Origin: RHLJ01 sp040222455
Lineage (GTDB): Bacteria > Bacteroidota > Rhodothermia > Balneolales > Balneolaceae
Assembly: GCA_040222455.1 (NCBI GenBank)
Contig: JAVKDD010000008.1
Location: 253,696-317,695 of the forward strand
DNA length: 64,000 bases
Reading direction: 5' to 3'
Shown here: positions 8,631-16,500 of the stretch, piece by piece
Layout of the letters: the number at the start of each line of letters is the position of its first letter
Position numbering within the stretch: the stretch's first letter is position 1
Notes under the pieces: generated by a model
Told to the model about the DNA's origin: nothing
Databases searched by the model: none
What the model saw: the letters and a program-made list of their open reading frames with translations, nothing else
Position numbers and translations under genes: made by a program

Positions 8631-8643
8631 ACTAATTAATACT

Positions 8644-8753
8644 GTCATGCTGAACTTGATTCAGCATCTGTAGGTAACAAGAACTTTGTTCTAGACTTAG
8701 TCTTTAACCAACGAATCCACTCCCAACAGATCCTGAAATAAATTCAGGATGAC
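8644..8753. repeat. inverted-repeat element with GTCAT...ATGAC ends
   Basis: A 110-base element bounded by GTCAT and ATGAC. Each end is a hairpin: TGCTGAA (8648-8654) pairs with TTCAGCA (8660-8666), and ATCCTGAA (8730-8737) pairs with TTCAGGAT (8743-8750). The two ends are imperfect inverted copies of one another. Palindromes of this GTCATnCTGAA type are dispersed in many bacterial genomes. The middle holds no reading frame. Bases 8754-8871 hold only the leader of the protease gene. Confidence 0.65.
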
Positions 8754-8871
8754 GAACAGTCGCCGCTATTTTTTCTTGCCTTTCCATTTTGTAAAGAATT
8801 TTCAAACGAGATTGCCCCTCTCCTCTGATTGATTATATTCAGTGATAATTCAAATTAACGCAGGGGATTTT

Positions 8872-11800
8872 ATGAAAAGAATAGGTGGGTTTATTCTGAC
8901 TTTGACTGTACTTACAGTCTCACTTCAACAAGTTTATGCACAAGGCACTCAATTATTGAGGCAACCAACTATATCAGAATCAACCATTGTATTCGTTCAC
9001 GCCAACGATTTATGGAAAGTAGACAAAGCTGGTGGAATGGCAACTAGACTGACCAGTAATATAGGTGGAGAATCTGAACCACATTTTTCAAATGATGGAA
9101 AATGGATAGCTTTTACAGGTCAATACGCAGGAAACTCGGATGTGTATATCGTTCCAATTGAAGGAGGCGAACCAAAACGTTTAACATGGTATCCCGGCTC
9201 AGATAATGTTACTGGCTGGACACCCGAAGGAGACGTGTTATTTCGATCAGGTCGATCTGGATATCCTACAGCTTCAAATCAGTTTTGGAAGGTTAGTACA
9301 GAGGGAGGAATGCCAACTATGCTTCCAATACCAAGAGCCGCTTCTGGTGAAATTTCGCAAGATGGAAAATATGTAGCTTATAATCCCATCACTTTCTGGG
9401 ATGCGGAATGGAGAAATTATCGTGGAGGACAAGCACAGCCTATTTGGATTGTAGATTTGAAAAGCTTTGAGTTGATTCAAACTCCTAGAACCGATAACGA
9501 ACGCCACGTAGATCCCGTATGGCATAATGGTTCTGTTTTCTATCTTTCTGAAAGAGATTTTGCAAGTAATATCTGGTCGTACAATCCTGCCAGTAATGAA
9601 GAAAAACAATGGACATTTCATTCTGATTTTGATGTAAAAAGCCTAGATGCCGGCGGTGGAATGATTGTGTATGAATACGGCGGCTATCTCCATCATTTAA
9701 ATCCTGAAACTGGAGATAGTAAGCAAATTTCTGTAACCGTTGCTGGCGATATGAGCTGGGGACGTGAGCGTTGGGAAGAACCATCTGCTTTCCAAATGAC
9801 AAACCCTGCACTTTCGCCAACTGGCAAACGAGCTGTATTTGAGGTGAGAGGAGAAATTATCACGGTACCAAAAGAACAAGGAACGTGGCGAAATCTTACC
9901 AATTCATCTGGCAATGCTGATCGTGCTCCGGTTTGGTCGCCCGATGGGAGTCAAATTGCTTGGTTTTCAGACAAAAGTGGAGAATATTCGTTAATGATTT
10001 CTGATCAATTTGGGCAAGAAGAACCTAGATCGATAGAACTACCAAATCCTACCTATTATTTTCAACCTGATTGGTCGCCTGATGGCAAGTTCATAGCATA
10101 CACTGATACTGATTACAATCTTTGGTATGTAAATGTTGAATCGGGTAAAACAGTAATGTTTGATAGCGATGGTTACGCTCATCCAAATCGAACATTTAAT
10201 CCCTATTGGTCGCCCGATAGCAAATGGATTGCGTATGTGAAATTATTGGATAGTCAATTCAAAGCCGTACATGTTCATAATATAGAAACTGGAAAAACAC
10301 ACATGCTCACCGATGGAATGTCGGATGCAATTACTCCAGTTTGGGATGAAAGTGGTAAGTATTTATACTTTTTAGCTAGTACCGATTTTGGATTAAATAC
10401 AGGTTGGCTTGATATGAGTTCTTACGATATGTCGGTAACTCGTGGATTATATATGATAGTACTATCAAATAACGAACCTTCTCCTCTTCTTCCTAAAAGT
10501 GATGATGAGGAAGTAAAAGAAGAGGATTCTGACTCAAAAGAAGAAGAAAAAGAAACTGATAAATCTGTTGTTATTGATTTAGATGGAATTGCAGAAAGAA
10601 CATTGAGTCTGGATATACCGACTCGTGATTATCAGGGATTATTGAAGGGACCGGAAGGAACGGTTTTTATATTTGAATCCGTACCCAATGAAGGCACTAA
10701 GCTTCATAAGTATGAAATCAAAGATCAGAAAGCTTCAACATTTCTATCTAGTGTAAATAGTGCGGTCGTTTCAGAAGATCGAAAAAACTTATTATACCGA
10801 TCTGGAGGAACCTGGGGCATCTTAGAAACCTCAGGCGGAGAGAAGAATGTTGGTGATGGAAGATTGTCACTTTCAGGAGTAAATCTAAAAATAAATCCAT
10901 CAGAAGAATTTGAACAAATGTTCAGAGATGGATGGCGATTTATGCGAGATTTCTTATATGTAGATAACATGCATGGTGCTCCCTGGAATGACGTATATGA
11001 ATGGTATGCACCTTGGGTTAAACATGCCAAGCATCGCTCAGATTTAAATTACGTGATTGATATTATGAGCGGTGAAGTTGCTGTAGGACATTCTTATGTG
11101 AGTGGTGGTGATTACCCTGATTTAGAAAGCGTTCCGGCGGGACTTCTTGGTGCGGATGTTATACTGGAAAATGGAGCATATCGAATTAAAAAAATCTTTA
11201 CCGCAGAAAGCTGGAATCCAGATTTACGTGCACCTCTTTCTGGACCAGGAATTGACGTAAATGAAGAAGACTACATTCTGGCTGTAAATGGTATGGAAAT
11301 TGATTCGAAACAAAATTTTTATAAATATTTTGAAGGTACCGAAAATAGGCAGATTCAGTTATTAGTTAACAACACACCAAATACTTCTGGTGCTCGATTA
11401 GTAACGGTAGTGCCAATTTCGAACGAAAGTGGATTACGAACCAGACATTGGGTAGAAGAAAACCGCCGTAAAGTAGATGAAATGTCTGACGGTCAATTGG
11501 CCTACGTCTGGATTCCTAATACTGGAAATGGTGGTTATACTTATTTCAATAGATATTATTTTTCTCAACAGGATAAACGAGGAGTAGTATTAGATCAAAG
11601 AAATAACGGGGGTGGCTCTGCCGCTGATTATATTATTGATGTACTGAATAGAGATTTACACGGTTTTTTTAACAGTAAAGCCGGTGATCGCAGGCCTTTC
11701 CCATCTCCGGGAGCAGGAATCTGGGGTCCCAAAGTGATGATCATCAACGAACGCGCTGGTTCTGGTGGCGACTTACTTCCATTTATGTTCAAAAAAGAAG

Positions 11801-12123
11801 AAATCGGTCCACTTATTGGCACAAAAACCTGGGGTGGATTAGTTGGAACCTGGGATACACCTCGCTTAATAGATGGCGGAAGAATAGTTGCTCCTCGTGG
11901 TGGTTTTTATAATGTAGATGGTGAATGGGATGTGGAAGGCATTGGAATTTCCCCTGATATTGAAGTAATGGATACTCCGAAAGAAAGCATGAATGGGGGC
12001 GATCCTCAGTTGGATGCCGCAATTAATGAAGCGCTTAGATTACTGGAAAATTATCCAAATCAAATCTTGGAAACACCTGCCGATCCAATACGATGGAAAC
12101 GTCCGGTTAAATCTGGTAATTAG
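8872..12123 (+). CDS. tricorn-like S41 family protease, secreted
   Basis: A 1083-residue protein starting at the ATG preceded by AGGGG. The first 24 residues form a signal peptide ending in VYAQ. Residues about 25-540 hold WD40/PD40-type beta-propeller repeats with repeated W-S-P-D-G motifs, followed by a strongly acidic Glu/Asp/Lys linker near 542-565. A tricorn C1/PDZ region comes next (EDYILAVNGMEI), then the S41 catalytic domain with GVVLDQRNNGGGS and INERAGSGGD, where the nucleophile is S964. Family members degrade peptides; this one should act in the periplasm. The frame is open 10 codons upstream, but the signal peptide and ribosome site favour 8872. Confidence 0.92.
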   Translation: MKRIGGFILTLTVLTVSLQQVYAQGTQLLRQPTISESTIVFVHANDLWKVDKAGGMATRLTSNIGGESEPHFSNDGKWIAFTGQYAGNSDVYIVPIEGGEPKRLTWYPGSDNVTGWTPEGDVLFRSGRSGYPTASNQFWKVSTEGGMPTMLPIPRAASGEISQDGKYVAYNPITFWDAEWRNYRGGQAQPIWIVDLKSFELIQTPRTDNERHVDPVWHNGSVFYLSERDFASNIWSYNPASNEEKQWTFHSDFDVKSLDAGGGMIVYEYGGYLHHLNPETGDSKQISVTVAGDMSWGRERWEEPSAFQMTNPALSPTGKRAVFEVRGEIITVPKEQGTWRNLTNSSGNADRAPVWSPDGSQIAWFSDKSGEYSLMISDQFGQEEPRSIELPNPTYYFQPDWSPDGKFIAYTDTDYNLWYVNVESGKTVMFDSDGYAHPNRTFNPYWSPDSKWIAYVKLLDSQFKAVHVHNIETGKTHMLTDGMSDAITPVWDESGKYLYFLASTDFGLNTGWLDMSSYDMSVTRGLYMIVLSNNEPSPLLPKSDDEEVKEEDSDSKEEEKETDKSVVIDLDGIAERTLSLDIPTRDYQGLLKGPEGTVFIFESVPNEGTKLHKYEIKDQKASTFLSSVNSAVVSEDRKNLLYRSGGTWGILETSGGEKNVGDGRLSLSGVNLKINPSEEFEQMFRDGWRFMRDFLYVDNMHGAPWNDVYEWYAPWVKHAKHRSDLNYVIDIMSGEVAVGHSYVSGGDYPDLESVPAGLLGADVILENGAYRIKKIFTAESWNPDLRAPLSGPGIDVNEEDYILAVNGMEIDSKQNFYKYFEGTENRQIQLLVNNTPNTSGARLVTVVPISNESGLRTRHWVEENRRKVDEMSDGQLAYVWIPNTGNGGYTYFNRYYFSQQDKRGVVLDQRNNGGGSAADYIIDVLNRDLHGFFNSKAGDRRPFPSPGAGIWGPKVMIINERAGSGGDLLPFMFKKEEIGPLIGTKTWGGLVGTWDTPRLIDGGRIVAPRGGFYNVDGEWDVEGIGISPDIEVMDTPKESMNGGDPQLDAAINEALRLLENYPNQILETPADPIRWKRPVKSGN

Positions 12124-12142
12124 GAAGTAATTCTGGGTGATC

Positions 12143-12180
12143 ATGTTGTGAGGATTAGAAAGCTCGAATCCTCACAACAT
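12143..12180. other. 14-bp perfect hairpin after the protease gene
   Basis: ATGTTGTGAGGATT (12143-12156) is perfectly complementary to 12167-12180 with a 10-base loop. It starts 20 bases after the protease stop and may end transcription or stabilise the mRNA, but no T-run follows on either side. The core TGTTGTGA also occurs in the 8541-8582 hairpin before the same gene. Confidence 0.6.
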
Positions 12181-12252
12181 CTTTAGACCGCCAAATTTGG
12201 ACACCTCCATTGAGGAAGGACTTATAAATTCAGATAAACGGATTACATTGGG

Positions 12253-13407
12253 CTACCCATCAAACTCCGTAACGGCTTTTGCAACTCGTTCTGGAACTCG
12301 TTCATCAAAAGGACTTGGAATAATTTTTTCTGGAGAAAGATCTTCTACACAATCTGCAATAGCTTCTGCAACTTTAATGAACATGGAAGTAGTTAAATTG
12401 CTAACACGTGCATCTAAAGCTCCTCTAAATAAACCAGGAAATGCCAATACATTATTTACCTGATTTGGGAAATCAGAACGACCAGTTGCAACAATATACG
12501 CCCCAGCTTTTTTCGCTTCCTCGGGCATAATTTCCGGAATCGGATTTGCCATCGCGAAAATAATAGGATCAGGGGTCATCGTTTTAATCATTTCTTGAGT
12601 TAACACACCTGGAACAGAAACGCCTATAAATACATCCGCACCTTTTACGGCATCAATAAGCTCACCTTTACGCTGACTTTTATTCGTAAGCTCTGAGATT
12701 TTTTGCTTAACTGAATTTAGATCTTCGCGCTCATTATGAATAATTCCCTTACTATCGCACATCATTACTTCTTTAACACCCGCTTCAAACAGTAATTTTA
12801 CGATCGCAACACCGGCAGCACCTGCCCCATTTATAACAACCGTTAAATCTTCTAATTTACGTTCCGTTAGCTTACAAGCATTCATCATTCCCGCTAATGT
12901 AACTATTGCCGTACCATGTTGGTCATCATGAAAAACAGGAATTGATAATTCACTTTTTAGTCGATCTTCAATTTTAAAACAACGAGGAGCCGAAATATCT
13001 TCAAGGTTAATTCCGCCAAAAGTAGGTGAAATAGCTTTTACTGCTGCTATAATTTCTTCGGTTTCCTGAGTATTTAGAACTATTGGTACAGCATCAACTC
13101 TTCCAAATTTCTTAAACAACACTGCTTTTCCTTCCATCACAGGAAGCGCTGCTTCGGGTCCAATATTGCCTAATCCTAACACTGCAGAACCGTCACTAAC
13201 TACCGCTACTAAATTCCCTTTTGCGGTGTACTCATATACTTTCTCCACATCTTTATCGATCTCACGACAAGGTTCTGCAACTCCCGGTGAATAGGCAATA
13301 CTAAGGTCATCTTTCGTTTCTAATGGAAGCTTAGATTCAATACTTATTTTTCCCTTTGCTTTTTTATGAGCTTCGATGGAAAGTGCTGCGTAATCCTTTT
13401 TTGGCAT
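12253..13407 (-). CDS. malic enzyme, NAD(P)-dependent
   Basis: Catalyses oxidative decarboxylation of malate to pyruvate. The 384-residue protein has the short bacterial form with only the malic and NAD-binding domains and no phosphotransacetylase-like extension. Visible motifs are AYSPGVAEPCREI, GNLVAVVSDGSAVLGLGNIGP, a catalytic Lys in EGKAVLFKKF, PVFHDDQHGTAIV with metal-binding Asp residues, and the NAD-binding loop VINGAGAAGVAIVKLL. MANPIPEI and FPGLFRGALDA mark the C-terminus. The next gene on the strand has its own terminator 20 bases before this start, so this gene probably has its own promoter in a very short spacer or depends on read-through. NAD versus NADP cannot be decided from sequence. 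Confidence 0.95.
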   Translation of the reverse strand: MPKKDYAALSIEAHKKAKGKISIESKLPLETKDDLSIAYSPGVAEPCREIDKDVEKVYEYTAKGNLVAVVSDGSAVLGLGNIGPEAALPVMEGKAVLFKKFGRVDAVPIVLNTQETEEIIAAVKAISPTFGGINLEDISAPRCFKIEDRLKSELSIPVFHDDQHGTAIVTLAGMMNACKLTERKLEDLTVVINGAGAAGVAIVKLLFEAGVKEVMMCDSKGIIHNEREDLNSVKQKISELTNKSQRKGELIDAVKGADVFIGVSVPGVLTQEMIKTMTPDPIIFAMANPIPEIMPEEAKKAGAYIVATGRSDFPNQVNNVLAFPGLFRGALDARVSNLTTSMFIKVAEAIADCVEDLSPEKIIPSPFDERVPERVAKAVTEFDG

Positions 13408-13422
13408 AATTTTTAGGCTATA

Positions 13423-13453
13423 TATTAAAAAAGCCGAAGGTTATCTTCGGCTT
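13423..13453 (-). terminator. rho-independent terminator of the M1 peptidase gene
   Basis: AAGCCGAAG (13431-13439) pairs with CTTCGGCTT (13445-13453) around a five-base loop. Read on the minus strand, the stem is followed by a T-rich run (13430 down to 13423). It lies 17 bases past the peptidase stop and just upstream of the malic enzyme start. Confidence 0.8.
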
Positions 13454-13469
13454 TATAACAAATTGAGAA

Positions 13470-15350
13470 TTATTCTTCTTTATTTGATTCTTTAGTTATA
13501 AGCTGATCATTTGATGCATTTATATCTGCAAGGCGCTGAGACGGATCGATAGTTATGCTGCTAATATTAAACCTAGAAGTAGGAATATCGAACGAATACG
13601 AAGGCTCAACCCATGGCCAATCTTCTAGGGAAGTTCTCTTCATCATGTTTTCGACAGGTTTTTCGCCACGCATGATTCGTAGTGGAATATAGAATAGCTC
13701 AGAAGTTCCATCATTGTATTCAACAACAATATCTAATGGCATCGGCATTAAGCCATTTCTTGTAACTTCCACTGTTGTATTTGTCTCGTCACCAGTTACA
13801 GAAGTAATTCCATAATCAATGGTCTTAGTTGTTTGTACGAAATATTCGTAATACCAGTCCAGAATCATTCCAGATTCCTTTTCCATAACTCTAATAAAGT
13901 CGAGATCGGTTGGATGCTTAAGCTTCCATGTTTCGTGATAGGTTAGCATCCCTTTTCTAAATGCTTCTTCGCCAATTATATATCGTAATTGATTCAAGAA
14001 AACAGATCCTTTAGAGTACGAAGCCCGGCCATAAGCAGCATTTGTATTATAATGATCGGCATGAGTTGTCAGTGATTCTTCGATACCTGCATTTACAATT
14101 CCAAAATAACCTCTATATGAGCCCGCATGAGGGTTTCCTTCTCTTTCAAAAAGATGTGCCATTGTTTCTGAAGAGGCGAAACTTGTAAAACCTTCGTCCA
14201 TCCAAGGATAAAGAGCTTCGTTTGTTGCTAAAACATTTTGGTACCAGCTATGATACATTTCATGAACGGTTACACCTACTAAACTTCCAAGCGAACGCCC
14301 TCCGGTAATCAGAGTTCCCATTGGATATTCCATTCCGCCATCACCACCTTGTATGGTTGAGAACTGAGGGTAAGGATAAACTCCAAAATGCTTATTTGCA
14401 TACTCAAAAGCTTTTACAGTTAATTCTGGTAGTTGCTCCCAATTTTCTTTGTAGGTAGCATTTTCTTCATCGGTGGCTTCGATATCAACTACAGGTTGTT
14501 GATAGAAGAAATGGAGCTTTGGACCGTTTGGAACTTGTGCAGTAGTATGAACAAAGTCAGGATCGGCTCCCCAGAAGAAATCAATTACCTCTTCAGCCAT
14601 AAAGTGATAGGTGATTTTGTCGCTTTTATACTCTACTTCTACACCTTCATCTTCATATCCATGTCCAACTTCATTCGGATTTTGAACAATTCCCGTTCCT
14701 CCAACTATGTAATCTCGGTCAATAGTAATTTTAACATCGAAATCACCAAAAATCCCATGAAATTCTCTTCCTATATATGGATTTGGATGCCAGCCTCTTT
14801 CGTCATATTGAGCGAGTTTTGGATACCATTGGCTCATCGAAAATTCGACACCTTCAGCATTTGCCCAACCAGATCGCCTAATTTGTTTTGGCACCTGACT
14901 TTCAAATTCCATTTCGAATGTAGTAGAAGAACCAGAAGCAATTGGCTTATTTAATTCTACGACCAGAATAGTACCATCAACTTCAAATTCAACGGGTTCT
15001 CCATCTTGAGTAAGTGAGAGAATATTATGATATCCAATTTCATCTTCAGAAAGTTTTGATATTCGATCTCTAACACGACTGTCTGGGTCTACAATAGTTC
15101 TTGATCGAACATCCATCATGCTTCCAGGCTGGAACGCATTGAAATAGAGATGGTAGTATGCACGAGTAAGCTCATCTGGCGAATTATTCGTATAGACTAA
15201 AATTTGACTTCCTGTTAATTGATGCTTTTCAGTATTTACATCAATTACCATGGTGTAATCTGCTTCCTGTTGCCAGTAACCAGCTTTTTGGGCCTGTGAT
15301 ACAGAATGAAATAAAATAGAAATCAGAAATAGAGTGAATAGTTTTTTCAT
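13470..15350 (-). CDS. M1 family metallopeptidase, exported
   Basis: A 626-residue zinc aminopeptidase-like protein with a signal peptide (residues 1-20, ending SVSQAQ). The zinc site is complete: H363-E-M-Y-H367 with the third ligand E386 in WMDEGFTSF, the correct 18-residue spacing. GGMEYPMGTLI corresponds to the GxMEN substrate motif of M1 enzymes, here with Y in place of the N. An N-terminal beta-domain covers residues about 25-240, and a C-terminal beta-sandwich follows the catalytic region. It probably trims peptides in the periplasm and is expressed alone, with a terminator just downstream. Confidence 0.93.
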   Translation of the reverse strand: MKKLFTLFLISILFHSVSQAQKAGYWQQEADYTMVIDVNTEKHQLTGSQILVYTNNSPDELTRAYYHLYFNAFQPGSMMDVRSRTIVDPDSRVRDRISKLSEDEIGYHNILSLTQDGEPVEFEVDGTILVVELNKPIASGSSTTFEMEFESQVPKQIRRSGWANAEGVEFSMSQWYPKLAQYDERGWHPNPYIGREFHGIFGDFDVKITIDRDYIVGGTGIVQNPNEVGHGYEDEGVEVEYKSDKITYHFMAEEVIDFFWGADPDFVHTTAQVPNGPKLHFFYQQPVVDIEATDEENATYKENWEQLPELTVKAFEYANKHFGVYPYPQFSTIQGGDGGMEYPMGTLITGGRSLGSLVGVTVHEMYHSWYQNVLATNEALYPWMDEGFTSFASSETMAHLFEREGNPHAGSYRGYFGIVNAGIEESLTTHADHYNTNAAYGRASYSKGSVFLNQLRYIIGEEAFRKGMLTYHETWKLKHPTDLDFIRVMEKESGMILDWYYEYFVQTTKTIDYGITSVTGDETNTTVEVTRNGLMPMPLDIVVEYNDGTSELFYIPLRIMRGEKPVENMMKRTSLEDWPWVEPSYSFDIPTSRFNISSITIDPSQRLADINASNDQLITKESNKEE

Positions 15351-15461
15351 AAGTAATTAATTATCCGTTGAGTTCACAAGTATCGCAAAGTGATTGCGGT
15401 ATTAATATTTATTTGTGAAGTTAAAAAAATAAGAGCCGTAGAGGTGTTAAAGTTTATGCGT

Positions 15462-16064
15462 TTAAAAAGCACTCCTACTCGTAAAAGCTCGACTTAATGT
15501 GGCTTCGTCTATAAATTCGAGTTCAGTACCCATTGGAATTCCATATGCAATACGAGTTACTTTCACTTCGTATGGCAGTAATAACTTGTTGATATAATAG
15601 GAAGTTGCCTCACCTTCTGCATCCGGATTTAAGGCAAGGATTACCTCATTGATGTTTTCATCGCCACCTACCCGTTTAAGTAAATCCTGAATTTTGAGTT
15701 TATCAGGACCTACATTATCCATTGGTGAAATAACCCCACCCAATACATGATATCGACCTCGAAATTCATTGGTTTTCTCGATGATATATACATCATTGAA
15801 TTCTTCTACTACACAAATTTGCCCATTTTCTCTTTTCGTATTCTCGCAGATTTTACATGGATCCGAATCACTTACATTTCCACAAATATTGCATCGGGTA
15901 ACCTTATTCTTTAAATCGATAATAGCATTAGCGAGTTTAAGCGCATATTCATCGTTTTGTTTGAGCAGGTGAATAGCTATTCGTTGAGCCGATTTGCGTC
16001 CTGTACCCGGAAGCTTTGAAAGCTGTTCTATTGCTCGTTCTAAATACTCGGAAGTTATCTGCAT
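15462..16064 (-). CDS. recR: recombination mediator RecR
   Basis: RecR works with RecO and RecF to load RecA on gapped DNA. The 200-residue length is typical. Domains in order: N-terminal helix-hairpin-helix (LSKLPGTGRKSAQRIAIHLL), a C4 zinc finger (CNICGNVSDSDPCKIC), a TOPRIM domain starting ICVVEEFNDVYIIEKT with YHVLGGVISPMDNVGP, and ALNPDAEGEATSYYI. The C-terminal Walker B-like segment VTRIAYGIPMGTELEFID is intact. It is last in the common dnaX-ybaB-recR order; here 76 bases separate it from ybaB. Confidence 0.97.
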   Translation of the reverse strand: MQITSEYLERAIEQLSKLPGTGRKSAQRIAIHLLKQNDEYALKLANAIIDLKNKVTRCNICGNVSDSDPCKICENTKRENGQICVVEEFNDVYIIEKTNEFRGRYHVLGGVISPMDNVGPDKLKIQDLLKRVGGDENINEVILALNPDAEGEATSYYINKLLLPYEVKVTRIAYGIPMGTELEFIDEATLSRAFTSRSAF

Positions 16065-16140
16065 TTTGAATGTTTAGTGTTAAGTTTTAAATGTTGAATG
16101 ATGGATTCCATTCAATATTTACCACTGAACATTTAAAATT

Positions 16141-16488
16141 TTATAAGCCAAATTTTGAAAGATCCATCCCCGGAATTCCACCACCGGGTATCATTCCTTT
16201 GTATGCATCTTGCATTTTTGCTTTTGCTTCTTCATCTGCCTTTTCGAGCGCTTTATTTACTCCAGCTACTACCAAATCCTCTAAAATTTCTTTGTCGTCT
16301 GGGTCAATTACATCTTTATCAAGAGTAATAGAAAGCACCTGACGTAATCCGTTGGCTTTCACCTTCACCATTCCCCCACCTGCTTCAGCTTCTACAACTA
16401 CTTCACCAAGCTGTGCTTGAGTCTCTTGTACTTTTAATTGCATTTCTTGAATTTTGCCGAACATATCGGCCATATTAAAATCTGCCAT
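16141..16488 (-). CDS. YbaB/EbfC family nucleoid-associated protein
   Basis: A 115-residue DNA-binding protein of the YbaB/EbfC family. It begins with MADFNMADMFGKIQEMQLKV, a coiled helix, followed by the conserved VEAEAGGGMVKVKANG core and LSITLDKDVIDPDDKEILEDLVVAGVNKAL. The C-terminus is Gly/Pro/Met-rich (GMIPGGGIPGMDLS), as often seen. The ATG is preceded by AAGGA at good spacing. It sits 12 bases after dnaX, the arrangement found in many bacteria. Confidence 0.95.
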   Translation of the reverse strand: MADFNMADMFGKIQEMQLKVQETQAQLGEVVVEAEAGGGMVKVKANGLRQVLSITLDKDVIDPDDKEILEDLVVAGVNKALEKADEEAKAKMQDAYKGMIPGGGIPGMDLSKFGL

Positions 16489-16500
16489 AATTAATTCCTT

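Noticed and set aside
8490..8753. CRISPR array
   Set aside because: The repeats are palindromic and unequal, with no regular spacing and no cas genes nearby.
12197..12463. 88-residue plus-strand frame antisense to the malic enzyme
   Set aside because: It mostly lies opposite conserved malic enzyme sequence and shows no start signal.
16065..16140. Nested AT-rich inverted repeats between recR and ybaB
   Set aside because: TTTAAATGTT/AACATTTAAA and TTGAATG/CATTCAA can pair, but there is no T-run and the genes on both sides look co-transcribed. It could be a simple repeat remnant; I do not claim a terminator.
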